From Pseudomonadota bacterium (GTDB lineage Bacteria; Pseudomonadota; Gammaproteobacteria; Steroidobacterales; Steroidobacteraceae): 64,000 nucleotides of DNA. This document shows positions 34,660-44,268 of this stretch, one piece after another (the first letter of the stretch is position 1; each line of letters opens with the position of its first letter). The position numbers and the translations under genes are program-made. The stretch is from positions 1 to 64,000 of the forward strand of contig JAKBCE010000014.1 in the NCBI GenBank assembly GCA_021808195.1. The letters are read 5' to 3'. The notes beneath the pieces are model-generated. The model saw nothing but the letters and a program-made list of their open reading frames with translations, ran no database searches and was not told the origin of the DNA.

Positions 34660-36106
34660 GATTCGACTCCGTGGGCATCCCGACGGAGATCGGGGCATCG
34701 TGCGCGGTTTTCAACCGGCTGCGCGCCCGCTCCGGGTGCTCGTCCGCGGCCTGCGGCAGCTGGACGATGATGCAGCCCTGACCGGGCACGAAACGCGCGT
34801 CACCACCGTGGCTGCGGGCGACTTGTCGCACGATCGCCAGGCCCAGTCCCGAGCCGGGCGCCTGCGCATTGATGCGGTGAAATCGCTCGAATACCGACTC
34901 CTCCTGACCGGCCGGTACGCCCCGACCCTCATCGCGCACCTCGATGCTGAGCATCCCGCCGTCCTGCGGCGAAGGGATGATCCGCACGCTCACGGTGCCA
35001 CGGCCGTGGATGAGTGCATTGTCGAGAAGATTGCGCACCATGTCGCGCAGATCATCGTCGCGGCCCCGTATGCGCACCGCAGCGGGCACGTGTACTTCGA
35101 GCCGCCGACCCTGCGCTTCTATCAACGGCAGAACCTGTGCGGCCGCCTCGCGTGTCAGCCGCGAGAGGTTGACCGGCGGCAGGGGCGCATCGAGCCGCTC
35201 ATAGGACAGCGACTCCTTGCGGGCCAGATCGATCAACTGGTCGATCAGATGCCCCATCTGACTCAGTTCGCGCTCGACTGCCGGCCAGTCCGTGCTGCCG
35301 GTGAGGCGGGCGCGCTGCAGGCGCAGATTCAGCACGGCGAGGGGGGTGCGCAACTCGTGGGCCGCATCGGCCGTCAGGCGCCGCTCGATGGCATAGGCAC
35401 GCGAGAGCCGATCGAGCGCACCGTTGACCGCCTCGACCAGCGGCTGAATCTCCCGCGGCAGGCCGCCGGCGGAGATGCGCAGATCCGGCTGCTGCGGTCC
35501 GACCCGAGCCGCCTCGCGCGAGGCACGCTCGATCGGCTGCAGGCTCCAGCCGCTGATCAGCCACATCAGTCCGAGGGCGATCAAGGCGAAAACGATGAGT
35601 ACCGAGACGTGCTCGGAATCCTCCTCGAACAGGCTGTCGACCAGCGTGTCGCGGCTTATGTTCCGGCGCGCGACCACGATGCTGCGGCCGCCCGCGGCCC
35701 GAGCCGAGACGATCGGCTGTTTGCCGGCGCCGACGCCGATGAATTCCACCGGGCCGACCGGTCCGCGGGTATCGACGGGGATGTAGGGCAGGGGGTGGGT
35801 GAGATTGGACGACCAGGCAAGGGGGCGGTGATCGGCGCCGAACACCGTGAAGGTGAACTCGCGCGAGGGGTTGGCATAGACGCGCCGCCAATCCCTCGGC
35901 AGGCGGACCTGCACCGCTTCGCCGGCGCCGAAGTGCAGCGCATCGAGGAGCTCGCGGGCCTGGTTCTGCAGCGTGCGCGCGTGCAGGCCAGCGATGATGT
36001 TGTGCACTTCGAGGCGATAGGAGGCAAACGAGGCAGCGAGTCCGAGCGCAAACAGCGCGAACATCACCCCGAGCAGCCGCAGGCGCAGACTGTGCGCGCG
36101 GTTCAT
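34631..36106 (-). CDS. QseC/PmrB-like sensor histidine kinase
   Basis: A 491-residue membrane kinase. A first transmembrane helix (LRLLGVMFALFALGLAASFASY) is followed by a periplasmic sensor of about 140 residues, a second helix (VSVLIVFALIALGLMWLISGW) and a HAMP-like linker. Then come HisKA with phospho-acceptor His in TADAAHELRTPLAVL, N box NLLDNALIHG, G1 DEGRGVP, F box FERFHR and G2 GSGLGLAIV. The start ATG at 36106 overlaps the stop of the response regulator (ATGA). The signal is not evident; the divergent RND operon next door is the natural candidate target. Confidence 0.93.
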   Translation of the reverse strand: MNRAHSLRLRLLGVMFALFALGLAASFASYRLEVHNIIAGLHARTLQNQARELLDALHFGAGEAVQVRLPRDWRRVYANPSREFTFTVFGADHRPLAWSSNLTHPLPYIPVDTRGPVGPVEFIGVGAGKQPIVSARAAGGRSIVVARRNISRDTLVDSLFEEDSEHVSVLIVFALIALGLMWLISGWSLQPIERASREAARVGPQQPDLRISAGGLPREIQPLVEAVNGALDRLSRAYAIERRLTADAAHELRTPLAVLNLRLQRARLTGSTDWPAVERELSQMGHLIDQLIDLARKESLSYERLDAPLPPVNLSRLTREAAAQVLPLIEAQGRRLEVHVPAAVRIRGRDDDLRDMVRNLLDNALIHGRGTVSVRIIPSPQDGGMLSIEVRDEGRGVPAGQEESVFERFHRINAQAPGSGLGLAIVRQVARSHGGDARFVPGQGCIIVQLPQAADEHPERARSRLKTAHDAPISVGMPTESNHDRSQPDHI

Positions 36107-36783
36107 CGCGCCTGCGCCTCGACCAGCCGGTAGCCGATGCCCCACTTGGTCTCGATCGAGAGCGCCGCCTGTGCGTTCGCAAGCTTGCGGCGCAGGCGCG
36201 ATACCGCCGCCTCGAGCGCGTTGGTGCTGCCGGCATCCTCGAGCGCATACAGCCGGTCCTCCAGGCGGTCCTTGGTGATCACCTGGCCGGGGACCCGCAG
36301 CAACTCCTCGAGCAGCGCCGCTTCGCGGCGCGTGAGCTCGAGCGGCTTGCCAAAGGCGCTCGCCTCCCGCGTGACCGTGTCGAAGGTCACGCCCCCGAGG
36401 CTGTAGCGGGTCTCGCGCCGGGTACCGACGCGACGCAGTACCGCGCGCAGCCGCGCCTCCAGTTCAAGTAGATTGAATGGCTTGACGATGTAGTCATCGG
36501 CCCCGGAGTTCAGCCCGCGCAGCCGCGCCTCCACCCCGTCGCGCGCCGTGACGATGATCGCCGGCACCTGCGGTTGCAGCGCGCGCAGCGCGGCGAGCAG
36601 CTGCAGGCCGTCCATGTCGGGCAGACCGAGATCGAGCACCACCGCGTCAATGGGAGCGACGCGCGCGGCGGCGAGCGCCGGCTCGGCGCGATCGACCGCA
36701 TCGAGCGCGAAGCCGCGCTCGCGCAGATGATCGGCGATCATCTCGCGGATGGCCGCGTGGTCCTCGACCAGCAGTACTCTCAT
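36103..36783 (-). CDS. OmpR-family response regulator (QseB/PmrA-like)
   Basis: Receiver domain with acidic pocket VEDH, phospho-acceptor Asp51 in VVLDLGLPDMDG, switch Thr in IIVTARD and Lys in YIVKPF. A winged-helix output domain follows (ELTRREAALLEELLRVPGQVITKDRLEDRLYALEDAGSTNALEAAVSRLRRKL). The 226 residues are standard. It heads the operon regulator-kinase-CnoX-like protein, read leftward, and shares a 152-bp divergent gap with the RND efflux operon. Confidence 0.94.
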   Translation of the reverse strand: MRVLLVEDHAAIREMIADHLRERGFALDAVDRAEPALAAARVAPIDAVVLDLGLPDMDGLQLLAALRALQPQVPAIIVTARDGVEARLRGLNSGADDYIVKPFNLLELEARLRAVLRRVGTRRETRYSLGGVTFDTVTREASAFGKPLELTRREAALLEELLRVPGQVITKDRLEDRLYALEDAGSTNALEAAVSRLRRKLANAQAALSIETKWGIGYRLVEAQAR

Positions 36784-36935
36784 GGCGCTCGCGTCGTCCT
36801 CAGAGGATCCGTGCCCTGCCTATTATCCGCGTGGCCCGCCCGGAGCGCTCGTCAGGACTTGGTCAGCAATCCCTGGCACTGTGTGCGCGCCGGCCGGGCA
36901 GCGCGCTGGGGCGCTGCATACGATAATCGGGAGCA

Positions 36936-38393
36936 ATGGAAGTAGAGATGAATCGGACAGGCGGTGGCGACCGCGCGGTGAACTGCGAACCGCAGCGGGG
37001 CTCCTGCCGCGCGGGCGCGCTGCGCCCCGGGGTTCTGCGGGGCGCTCGCTGGGGCGTGCTGGCCGCTGCGGCGCTCATCGGTGGCTGCGCGACCTATCAT
37101 GCCCTGCCGCTCGCGCGCGGCCCGAACCTCGCCACCCGGCTGACGGGCTTGCGAACGGTGGTGCCGCCGATGGGCCCTGGCAAGGCGCCCCGGCGCATCG
37201 ATGTCAGCAAGCCGCTCGGCATCGATGACATCGGGCTGCTCGCGGTCATGAACGATCCGGCGCTGCGCGCCGAGCGAGGCGATCTGGCCGGCGCACAGGC
37301 CAGTCTGCTGCAGGCCTCGCTGCTGCCGAATCCGGTGGCGGGCCTGGTCTACGAACCGCAGCTCGGCGGGGCGGGGGTCGCACCGAGCTGGACGGCGACG
37401 CTCTCGGCGGATGTCAAGGCGCTGCTGACCTACCATACCCGTGTGCAGGCCGCCCGCTTTGCCTTCGAGCAGGTCAACGCCGAGCTGCTGTGGCAGCAGT
37501 GGCAGGTGGCGCAGCAGGCGCGGGTGCTCGCACTCGATCTGTACTGGGGACGGGACTCGCTGCGCGCCAGCCGCCGCGAGGTGCGATTGCTCGATGCGGA
37601 GGCGCGCGCGGCGCGCGCGGCCGCCGCGAGCCGCAGCCTCGATAGATCCTCGCTCGCGCCGATCCTGGCCGCCAAGGCCGCCGCCGATCAGCATCTGGCC
37701 AGTCTGCAGTTGACCGAACTGCGCGCATGGCAGGGCCTCGATGCTCTGCTCGGACTCGCCCCCTCGGTGCGCTTCGCGATTGCGCCCCCGCACCTCGGGG
37801 CCATGCCGCGCCACCTCGCGCCGCTGCTCGCCACGGTGCCCGAGCGACGCCCGGACCTGGTGGCGCTGCGCATGGGATATCGCTCGGCGGATGAGAACCT
37901 GCGGACCGCGATCATGGGTCAGTTTCCGGCCCTGGTGCTCGGTGCCCAGTGGGACCAGGACAACGGCAACGTGCGCAACGGCGGTCCCACCGCGCAGTTC
38001 GATCTGCCCCTCTTCGATCGCAACCAGGGACAGATCGGCAGCGCGCGCGCCACCCGCCGGGTGCTGCATGCGCAGTACCAAGCCCGACTCGATGCCGCCG
38101 TCGGCACCGTCAAGGGTCTCGCCGCGCAGATCCATCGCCTGCATCGCGACGTGCAGCAGGCGCGCCGCGCCGAAGCGGCGGCCGAACGTCTGGCGCGCGC
38201 AGCCCGACACGCTTATGCCCGCGGTGACATCGATGAGCGTTCGCTCACCGATTACCTGAGTACCGCGTTGGCGCGCCGGCTCGAGGCCAATGCGCTCGCG
38301 AGCGCGCTCGGCCAGGCACGCATCGCTTTGACTGTCGAGCTCGGTCTCGGCTTGCCGCAGGTTCGTATTGTTCCGGCCGCAGAGAAGGAATGA
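36936..38393 (+). CDS. outer-membrane efflux lipoprotein, TolC/CusC family
   Basis: Outer-membrane channel of a tripartite efflux system. The 485-residue protein has a long leader with a lipobox (LIGGC, Cys51); a second ATG at 36948 would shorten the leader. Two repeats of long helices follow, with typical stretches NDPALRAERGDLAGAQASLLQASLLPNPV and RAPE-like VPERRPDLVALRMGYRSADENLRTAIMGQFPAL. It is the first gene of an outer membrane-adaptor-pump operon (CBA order as in czc/cus), and its stop overlaps the adaptor start. Confidence 0.88.
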   Translation: MEVEMNRTGGGDRAVNCEPQRGSCRAGALRPGVLRGARWGVLAAAALIGGCATYHALPLARGPNLATRLTGLRTVVPPMGPGKAPRRIDVSKPLGIDDIGLLAVMNDPALRAERGDLAGAQASLLQASLLPNPVAGLVYEPQLGGAGVAPSWTATLSADVKALLTYHTRVQAARFAFEQVNAELLWQQWQVAQQARVLALDLYWGRDSLRASRREVRLLDAEARAARAAAASRSLDRSSLAPILAAKAAADQHLASLQLTELRAWQGLDALLGLAPSVRFAIAPPHLGAMPRHLAPLLATVPERRPDLVALRMGYRSADENLRTAIMGQFPALVLGAQWDQDNGNVRNGGPTAQFDLPLFDRNQGQIGSARATRRVLHAQYQARLDAAVGTVKGLAAQIHRLHRDVQQARRAEAAAERLARAARHAYARGDIDERSLTDYLSTALARRLEANALASALGQARIALTVELGLGLPQVRIVPAAEKE

Positions 38394-39457
38394 GGACGAT
38401 GAGCTGCCGATTGATTGCCGGGGTCGTTGGTGTTGCGCTCGCCGTGGCCGTGTTGCCCGCGCCGGCCCGCGCGGCGGGCAACTCGACCTCGAGTGTGCAG
38501 GTGACGTTGACGCCGCTGCGCACCGGGAGCCTGCCGCACGTCGTGATCGCCTACGGCACTGTGCAGCCGAGCAATACCGGGGGGCGTGTGCTGATGGCAG
38601 CGGCAAGCGGTGTCGTCGGCACCGTCTATGTGCGTGTCGGCCAACCGGTGAGCGCCGGCGCGCCGCTGCTCGAGGTGCTGCCGAGTCCGCAGTCCGCGGC
38701 GGCCTACCACCAGGCCCGCTCGGCGCTGAAGGTGGCCCGGGCGCTGCTCGGCAGTACCCGCAAGCTGTACGGACTGCACCTCGCCACCAACCAGCAGCTC
38801 GCCGCCGCGCAGCAGGCCGAGCTCGATGCCGAGGCGAATCTCGCCGCGCTCAAGGCCACTGGCGCCGGCGGTCCCACCGTGCTGCGTGCGCCGTTCGCCG
38901 CAGTGGTCACGGGGCTGACCGCCGAGACCGGCACGATCGTCTCGCAGGGCTCTGCGCTCGCCACGCTCGCCTCCCCGGACCGGCTGGTGCTCGCCGCGGG
39001 CGTCGTGCCCGCCCAGGCCACCGGCATGTCGGCGGGGGATCCGGCCGAGGTCCAGGCCGCCGGATCCGAGCAGTGGTTGTCCGCGCGGGTCGCCATGCGC
39101 GGCGCCGCGAGCATATCCAATACCGGTCTGGTCCCGGTGCAGATCGCGCTGCCGCCGGGCAAGATCATGCCCGGCGAAGTTGCGCGGGCGCGTATTACCA
39201 CCGCGCAAGTACACGGCTTTCTCGTTCCGCACGCGGCGTTGCTCGTCAATGACCGAGGCGCGCCGTATGTGGTGCAGGCGGTGAACGGCATCGCGCACAA
39301 GGTGCCGGTGAAAGTGCTCGACGAACATGATGATCAGGACATCATCGCCGGGGCGCTCGATCCGCATGCTCCGGTCGTGCTGGCCGGCGATTATCAGCTG
39401 CACAACGGCATGCGCATCCGCATCGCCAAGCCGGGCGCCCCGGGGACGGGACAGTGA
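38390..39457 (+). CDS. RND efflux periplasmic adaptor
   Basis: Membrane fusion protein linking pump and outer-membrane channel. A cleavable signal (residues about 1-28, ending ARAAG) is followed by a biotinyl/lipoyl half-motif (SGVVGTVYVRVGQPVSAGAPLLEVLPS). A helical hairpin of about 60 residues, the second lipoyl half (LRAPFAAVVTGLTAETGTIVSQGSALATLAS) and beta-barrel and membrane-proximal domains come next. No His-rich metal-binding tails are seen, which weakens a heavy-metal assignment. ATG at 38390 overlaps the previous stop; ATG at 38399 is possible. Its stop overlaps the pump's GTG start. Confidence 0.9.
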   Translation: MRTMSCRLIAGVVGVALAVAVLPAPARAAGNSTSSVQVTLTPLRTGSLPHVVIAYGTVQPSNTGGRVLMAAASGVVGTVYVRVGQPVSAGAPLLEVLPSPQSAAAYHQARSALKVARALLGSTRKLYGLHLATNQQLAAAQQAELDAEANLAALKATGAGGPTVLRAPFAAVVTGLTAETGTIVSQGSALATLASPDRLVLAAGVVPAQATGMSAGDPAEVQAAGSEQWLSARVAMRGAASISNTGLVPVQIALPPGKIMPGEVARARITTAQVHGFLVPHAALLVNDRGAPYVVQAVNGIAHKVPVKVLDEHDDQDIIAGALDPHAPVVLAGDYQLHNGMRIRIAKPGAPGTGQ

Positions 39458-42400
39458 GCTTTTCCGACTGGGTCGAGCGGCACCGCCGCTCGCTCCTCAC
39501 CGTTGCGTTCGCACTCGCTCTCGCCGGGGTGTTCGCGGCTATCGCGCTGCCGGTGGGCCTGTTTCCGGTCACCAGTTTTCCCCGCATCCGCATCGAGGTG
39601 AGCACGGGCAGCATGCCCGCGCGGCAGATGCTGGTGGATGTGACCGAGCCACTGGAGCGGGTGACCCGAGCGATCCCGGGCGCGCAGGACGTCAGTTCCC
39701 GGACCTCGCGCGGCTCGGCGCAGATCTACGTGGATTTCCCGTGGGGCTCGAACATGACGCAGGCTCTGCTTGCCGTCGATGCGGCCCTCGCCCAGCAGCT
39801 GCCCTCCCTGCCCAAGGGCACCAGCTACGATGTCATACAGATGAGCCCGAACGTCATCATGCCGTTCGTGTCCTACGCGCTCATCTCCAAGTCCGTGCCG
39901 CCGACTGCGCTGCGCCAGTTGGCGCAATACGAGATCACGCCGTTGCTGACCGGCATTGCGGGCGTGCGCCGCGTCGGCGTGCTCGGCGGCCAGACGCCCG
40001 AGGTGCAGGTATCAGTCAACGAGGAGAAGCTGAGCGCTTACGGGTTGACGCTGGCGCAGGTGTCGCAGGCGCTCGCCCAGACCAACGTCGTGCAGGCGGT
40101 CGGGCGACTCGAGGATAACGATCTGCTCTACCTCGCAATCAACGACAACGCGTTCACCTCGCTGCGCTCGGTGCGCCACGTGGCGCTGCGCACCGCCACG
40201 AACAGCATCGTGCGGCTCGGCTCGATCGCCAAGATCAGCATGGGCACCGTGCCGCAATGGCTGCTGGTCGATGACAATGGCAAGCCGGCGGTCACGTTCG
40301 ATGTGTATCAGCAGGACACGGCGGACTCGATCAGCCTCGCACGCAAGGTCAAACAGCGTCTCGATGCCTTCATGAAGACGCAGCCGAGTTCGATCCATCT
40401 GTACAAGTGGTACGACCAGACCCAGATGGTCGGCTCCTCGATCGCCGCGCTCGAGGAGGCGATTCTGATCGGTCTGGTGTTCGCGGCGCTGGTGCTGCTC
40501 GCATTTCTGCGCAACTGGCGGGTGACGCTGGTGGCGATGCTGGTGGTGCCACTGTCGGTGCTGATCACGGTGCTGCTGCTCTCGCTGCTCGGCATGACCT
40601 TCAACATCATGACCCTCGGCGGCATTGCCGCGGCGATCGGTCTGCTGATCGATGATGTGATCGTCATGATCGAGCACATCGCCCGCCGCACCGGCGTGCC
40701 GGGGCTGGCGAACCCGCATCAGGGGGTGTTGATCGCGGCGCGCGAATTCCTCTCCCCGCTGTTCGGCTCGAGCCTCGCCACGATCATCATCTTCATTCCC
40801 CTGGCGTTTCTCTCGGGTATCACCGGGGCGTTTTTCAAGTTCCTGTCCCTGACGATGGCCTCGGCTCTGATCATCTCGCTCATCCTCACCGCCTTTGCGG
40901 TGCCGCTGCTGGCGCGGGGTCTGATCGACTTCAAGACTTTCCATGACCCCTCGCACGGCAAGGAGACGACGCTGAAGCGCCTGCACGGCAGGGCGCTCGG
41001 GCGGCTGTTTGATCGGCCCTTGCTGCTCGTGCCAGCGCTCGGCGCGCTGATACTCGTCGGCTACGTCGCATACCGCAACGTTGGCAGCGGCTTCCTGCCG
41101 CGGATGGACGAAGGTGGTTTCGTGCTGGATTATCAGGCTGCGCCAGGCACCTCCCTCACCGAGACTAATCGCGAACTGGAGGAAGTCGAGAACATCCTGC
41201 ACCAGGATCCGTACGTCTACACCTATTCCCGGCGCACCGGCGCGGGGTTGGGCGGGGATCTGAACGAGGCGTACCAGGGGGACTTCTTCGTGCGGCTCAT
41301 TCCGGGGAGCAAGCGCCCGGATATCTGGAAGGTGATGGATGAGATCAGCCGCAAAGTGGCCGCCGACGTGCCCGGGATCGATTTCGATACCCACCAGCTG
41401 ATGGGTGACATGATCGGCGATATGGTCGGGCGACGTCAGCCGGTGGTCATCTCCCTCAGCGCGAAGAACCCCGCGGTCCTCGGTGCGGTGGCCGTGCGGG
41501 TCGCCAAGGCGATCCGACACGTGCCGGGCATCGAACCGGCCTCGGTGATCGACGGGGTGGTGCCGGCCGGCGATGCGCTCGACATACACGTCAATCCGGC
41601 CGCCGCTGCCATGGAAGGCTTGACGGTGGCCGACGTGCGCAGCCAGGTGTATCACTACCTGCACGGAGCGGTCGTGACGCGCTACCTCGGTACCGTGCAG
41701 GATATCGGGGTACGCCTGTGGTTGAGTCCGCCGGAGCGGCGGATCTATCGCAGCCAGCTCGGTAATCTGCCGATCCGTGCCCCGAGCGGGAGGATGCTGC
41801 GGCTCTCGAGCGTTGCTACGGTACGCTTCGTGGCCGGGCAGCCGGAGCTCACGCGCGACAACCTCGCGCAGATCGTGACCGTGACCGCGGAGATCGGTGG
41901 GGGTTACGCGCTCAGCACGACCATCCAGGGCGTCATGCACGTGCTCAACCGGCCCGGGCTGCTGCCGCCCGGGGTCATGTACCGGCTGGGCGGCCAGTAC
42001 AAGCAGGAGCAGCTCGCCGTGCACGGCATGATCCGCGTGTTCGGCGCGGCGCTGGCGGCGGAGATCATTCTGCTGCTGTTCCTCTACGAACGCTTCAGTA
42101 TTCCGATCGTGATCATCGTCAGCTCGCTCATCTCCACCGGCGCGGTGTTCGTCGGTCTGTGGCTGACCGGGGTCGAACTGAACATCACCGCAATGATGGG
42201 CATGGTGATGATCGTCGGCATTTCCACCGAGATGGCGATCTTCTACGTGTCCGAATACCAGATGCTGGCGCAGACTCTGCCGCCGCGCGCCGCGCTCTAC
42301 GAGGCGGCTCTCAATCGGCTGCGCCCGATTACCATGAGCACTCTGGCGATGATTTTGGCGCTGGTGCCGCTCGGGGCGGCCATCAGCGGTTCGGGAGATC

Positions 42401-42522
42401 AGATGCTCCAGCCCCTGGCGATCGCGATCATCGCCGGTGCCGTGGTCCAGTTGCCGCTGGTGCTGCTGGTGATGCCGGTGGTGCTCGGCCTCACCCAACG
42501 CTTCGAGCGTGCCGCGGGTTGA
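39454..42522 (+). CDS. RND-family efflux pump, inner-membrane permease
   Basis: Proton-driven transporter of 1022 residues with twelve membrane helices in two repeats and two large periplasmic domains. The first helix is followed by LFPVTSFPRIRIEVSTGSMPARQMLVDVTEPLE. Transmembrane segment 4 reads GGIAAAIGLLIDDVIVMIEH, with the paired Asp of the proton relay. Motifs of both the drug (HAE) and metal (HME) branches are mixed, and no Met-rich cluster is obvious, so substrate is open. Third gene of the operon and likely controlled by the divergent two-component system. It converges on the metallo-hydrolase gene with ten bases between. Confidence 0.93.
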   Translation: MSFSDWVERHRRSLLTVAFALALAGVFAAIALPVGLFPVTSFPRIRIEVSTGSMPARQMLVDVTEPLERVTRAIPGAQDVSSRTSRGSAQIYVDFPWGSNMTQALLAVDAALAQQLPSLPKGTSYDVIQMSPNVIMPFVSYALISKSVPPTALRQLAQYEITPLLTGIAGVRRVGVLGGQTPEVQVSVNEEKLSAYGLTLAQVSQALAQTNVVQAVGRLEDNDLLYLAINDNAFTSLRSVRHVALRTATNSIVRLGSIAKISMGTVPQWLLVDDNGKPAVTFDVYQQDTADSISLARKVKQRLDAFMKTQPSSIHLYKWYDQTQMVGSSIAALEEAILIGLVFAALVLLAFLRNWRVTLVAMLVVPLSVLITVLLLSLLGMTFNIMTLGGIAAAIGLLIDDVIVMIEHIARRTGVPGLANPHQGVLIAAREFLSPLFGSSLATIIIFIPLAFLSGITGAFFKFLSLTMASALIISLILTAFAVPLLARGLIDFKTFHDPSHGKETTLKRLHGRALGRLFDRPLLLVPALGALILVGYVAYRNVGSGFLPRMDEGGFVLDYQAAPGTSLTETNRELEEVENILHQDPYVYTYSRRTGAGLGGDLNEAYQGDFFVRLIPGSKRPDIWKVMDEISRKVAADVPGIDFDTHQLMGDMIGDMVGRRQPVVISLSAKNPAVLGAVAVRVAKAIRHVPGIEPASVIDGVVPAGDALDIHVNPAAAAMEGLTVADVRSQVYHYLHGAVVTRYLGTVQDIGVRLWLSPPERRIYRSQLGNLPIRAPSGRMLRLSSVATVRFVAGQPELTRDNLAQIVTVTAEIGGGYALSTTIQGVMHVLNRPGLLPPGVMYRLGGQYKQEQLAVHGMIRVFGAALAAEIILLLFLYERFSIPIVIIVSSLISTGAVFVGLWLTGVELNITAMMGMVMIVGISTEMAIFYVSEYQMLAQTLPPRAALYEAALNRLRPITMSTLAMILALVPLGAAISGSGDQMLQPLAIAIIAGAVVQLPLVLLVMPVVLGLTQRFERAAG

Positions 42523-42532
42523 CTCGTGCGCC

Positions 42533-43408
42533 TCAGGGCCGGGCGAGCCATTGCTGGCCGTCCCGCCGTGCGCGTCCGTCGGTCTCGAGCTTCAGCAGGT
42601 GCGCGAGCAGAGACCGCTCGGCCAGCGCGTGCAAGCCACGGGGTACGTCCGAGTACACTCGCTTGACGAGCCTGCCCAGCGGCGCGGGCGCATCCGGACT
42701 CAGCGCCTCGAATACCCGTGACTCGCGGTTCAGGCGATGTGCAAGCAGGGCGCACAGCGCTTCGTGCGGGGCGCTCATCAGCGTGCCATGCCCGGGTGCG
42801 AGGGCGTTGAGGTCGGTCACGAGCAGCCGCTTCAGGGAGGCGAGATAATCGCTCATGTTGCCATCGGGCGGATCGATCACGACGGTCGAGCCCTGGATGA
42901 TGTGATCCCCGGTGAACAGCAGCAGCTCCGGCTCGAGCAGATAGCACAGGTGATTGGAGGCATGCCCGGGGGTGTGCAGCGCGCGCAGGCCGCCCTGTGC
43001 GCCGAGGCTGATCAGCTCACCGTCGCAGAGCTCCCGGTCGGGAACGAAACTCAGGTCCTGGCCGTGCCGGTGCAGGCTCAACCGTCCGAGCAGCTGCGCG
43101 CCCGTGCGCTGCTGCAGTGCTGCGGCCGCCGGTGAATGATCCGCGTGGGTGTGAGTGACCAGGATCTGACGGATCGGGCCGGGCGCTGCACTGAGCAGTG
43201 CCTGCATGTGGGTCGCATCGAGCGGTCCGGGGTCGATGAGCAGCCAATGATCCGCCTCGCCCACGAAATAGCTGTTCGTGCCCGGGCCGGTCATCAATCC
43301 CGCATTGGTGCAGGTCAGCCGCCACACCCGCTCCCCGAGACGCACCGGGACGCCCGGTACGACCGGTGGGGTCTGCGGCGCGGCCCGCCTGCGGCTCTCG
43401 TGGCGCAT
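42533..43408 (-). CDS. metallo-beta-lactamase-fold hydrolase, LACTB2-like
   Basis: A 291-residue hydrolase with NAGLMTGPGTNSYFVG, the metal motif THTHADHS, GGLRALHTPGHASNHLCYLLE, the bridging Asp in LLFTGDHIIQGSTVVIDPPDG and LAPGHGTLM. A C-terminal winged-helix-like region of about 80 residues follows. The layout is that of LACTB2-type proteins (endoribonuclease or hydrolase). I looked for ETHE1 persulfide-dioxygenase features because of the nearby sulfide genes and did not find them. It is divergent from the dioxygenase gene, 47 bases apart. Confidence 0.87.
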   Translation of the reverse strand: MRHESRRRAAPQTPPVVPGVPVRLGERVWRLTCTNAGLMTGPGTNSYFVGEADHWLLIDPGPLDATHMQALLSAAPGPIRQILVTHTHADHSPAAAALQQRTGAQLLGRLSLHRHGQDLSFVPDRELCDGELISLGAQGGLRALHTPGHASNHLCYLLEPELLLFTGDHIIQGSTVVIDPPDGNMSDYLASLKRLLVTDLNALAPGHGTLMSAPHEALCALLAHRLNRESRVFEALSPDAPAPLGRLVKRVYSDVPRGLHALAERSLLAHLLKLETDGRARRDGQQWLARP

Positions 43409-43455
43409 CGTGCCGCGATGCTAGCATGGCTGCCACTGATCCGAAGGAGCGCTGC

Positions 43456-44268
43456 ATGAGCCGTGTTCAACGCCAGCCGACGGTGTATCTCACCCACGGC
43501 GGCGGTCCGTGTTTCTGGATGGAGTTTCCCGAACCGTTCGGTCCACACGCCTACGAGGGGCTGAGGGGGTACCTGTCGGGTCTGCTGGCGCGCCTGCCGA
43601 GCCCCCCGAGCGCCATCGTAATGGTCTCTGCGCACTGGGAGGAGGCGGTCGCGACCGTGAGCACCGCGCCGGCGCCGCCGATGCTGTTCGATTACTACGG
43701 CTTCCCGCCCCACACCTACCGCTTGAGCTATCCGGCCCCCGGTGCGCCGCAGCTGGCCGAACGGGTTGCCGGGCTGCTCGAGTCCGCCGGCATTGCCGCG
43801 GCCCGTGACGGCGCGCGCGGCTTCGACCACGGTGTGTTCGTGCCGATGCTCATCATCGATCCGCCCGCGCGCATTCCGGTGGTCATGCTCTCTTTGCAGG
43901 CCGGTCTCGATCCGGCGAGGCACCTGGCGATCGGCACGGCACTCGCGCCGCTGCGCGAGGCGCAGGTGCTGCTCATCGGCAGCGGCAGCAGTTACCACAA
44001 CCTGCGCGCGATTTTCGACGGCGGGGAGGGCGGGTCGGGCGCGTTCGATGCTTGGCTCAACGAGACCGTCACCGCCACCGATCCGCTCGAGCGGCGCCGT
44101 CGTCTGATTGACTGGCGCGCCGCGCCTGGCGCACGCGCCTGCCACCCGCGCGAGGAGCATCTGCTCCCTCTGATGGTCGTCGCCGGCGCCGCCGGGGACG
44201 ATCCGGCACGAGCCGATTTTCGCGGCCGGATCGGCGGCAAAGCCTATTCCTGCTTCAGCTTTGGGTAA
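43456..44268 (+). CDS. class III extradiol ring-cleavage dioxygenase (4,5-DOPA dioxygenase-like, YgiD)
   Basis: Zinc- or iron-dependent extradiol dioxygenase of 270 residues. Metal and catalytic histidines are visible in YLTHGGGP (His14), MVSAHWEE (His60), FDHGVFVPML and REEHLLPLMV. LIGSGSSYHNLR completes the DODA fold. E. coli YgiD cleaves L-DOPA; the natural substrate here is unknown. ATG at 43456 has AAGGAG nine bases upstream; a longer frame would run through the divergent promoter region. Nothing nearby suggests an aromatic degradation pathway. Confidence 0.9.
   Translation: MSRVQRQPTVYLTHGGGPCFWMEFPEPFGPHAYEGLRGYLSGLLARLPSPPSAIVMVSAHWEEAVATVSTAPAPPMLFDYYGFPPHTYRLSYPAPGAPQLAERVAGLLESAGIAAARDGARGFDHGVFVPMLIIDPPARIPVVMLSLQAGLDPARHLAIGTALAPLREAQVLLIGSGSSYHNLRAIFDGGEGGSGAFDAWLNETVTATDPLERRRRLIDWRAAPGARACHPREEHLLPLMVVAGAAGDDPARADFRGRIGGKAYSCFSFG

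Noticed and set aside
40012..42498. An 828-codon open frame antisense to the first RND pump
   Set aside because: Composition is dominated by His, Arg, Asp and Gln, typical of the complement of a membrane-protein gene; the sense frame is clearly the pump.
42533..43408. Metallo-hydrolase as an ETHE1-type persulfide dioxygenase belonging to the sulfide island
   Set aside because: It carries THTHADHS and a LACTB2-like C-terminal extension rather than ETHE1 features, and it is separated from the island by the dioxygenase gene.
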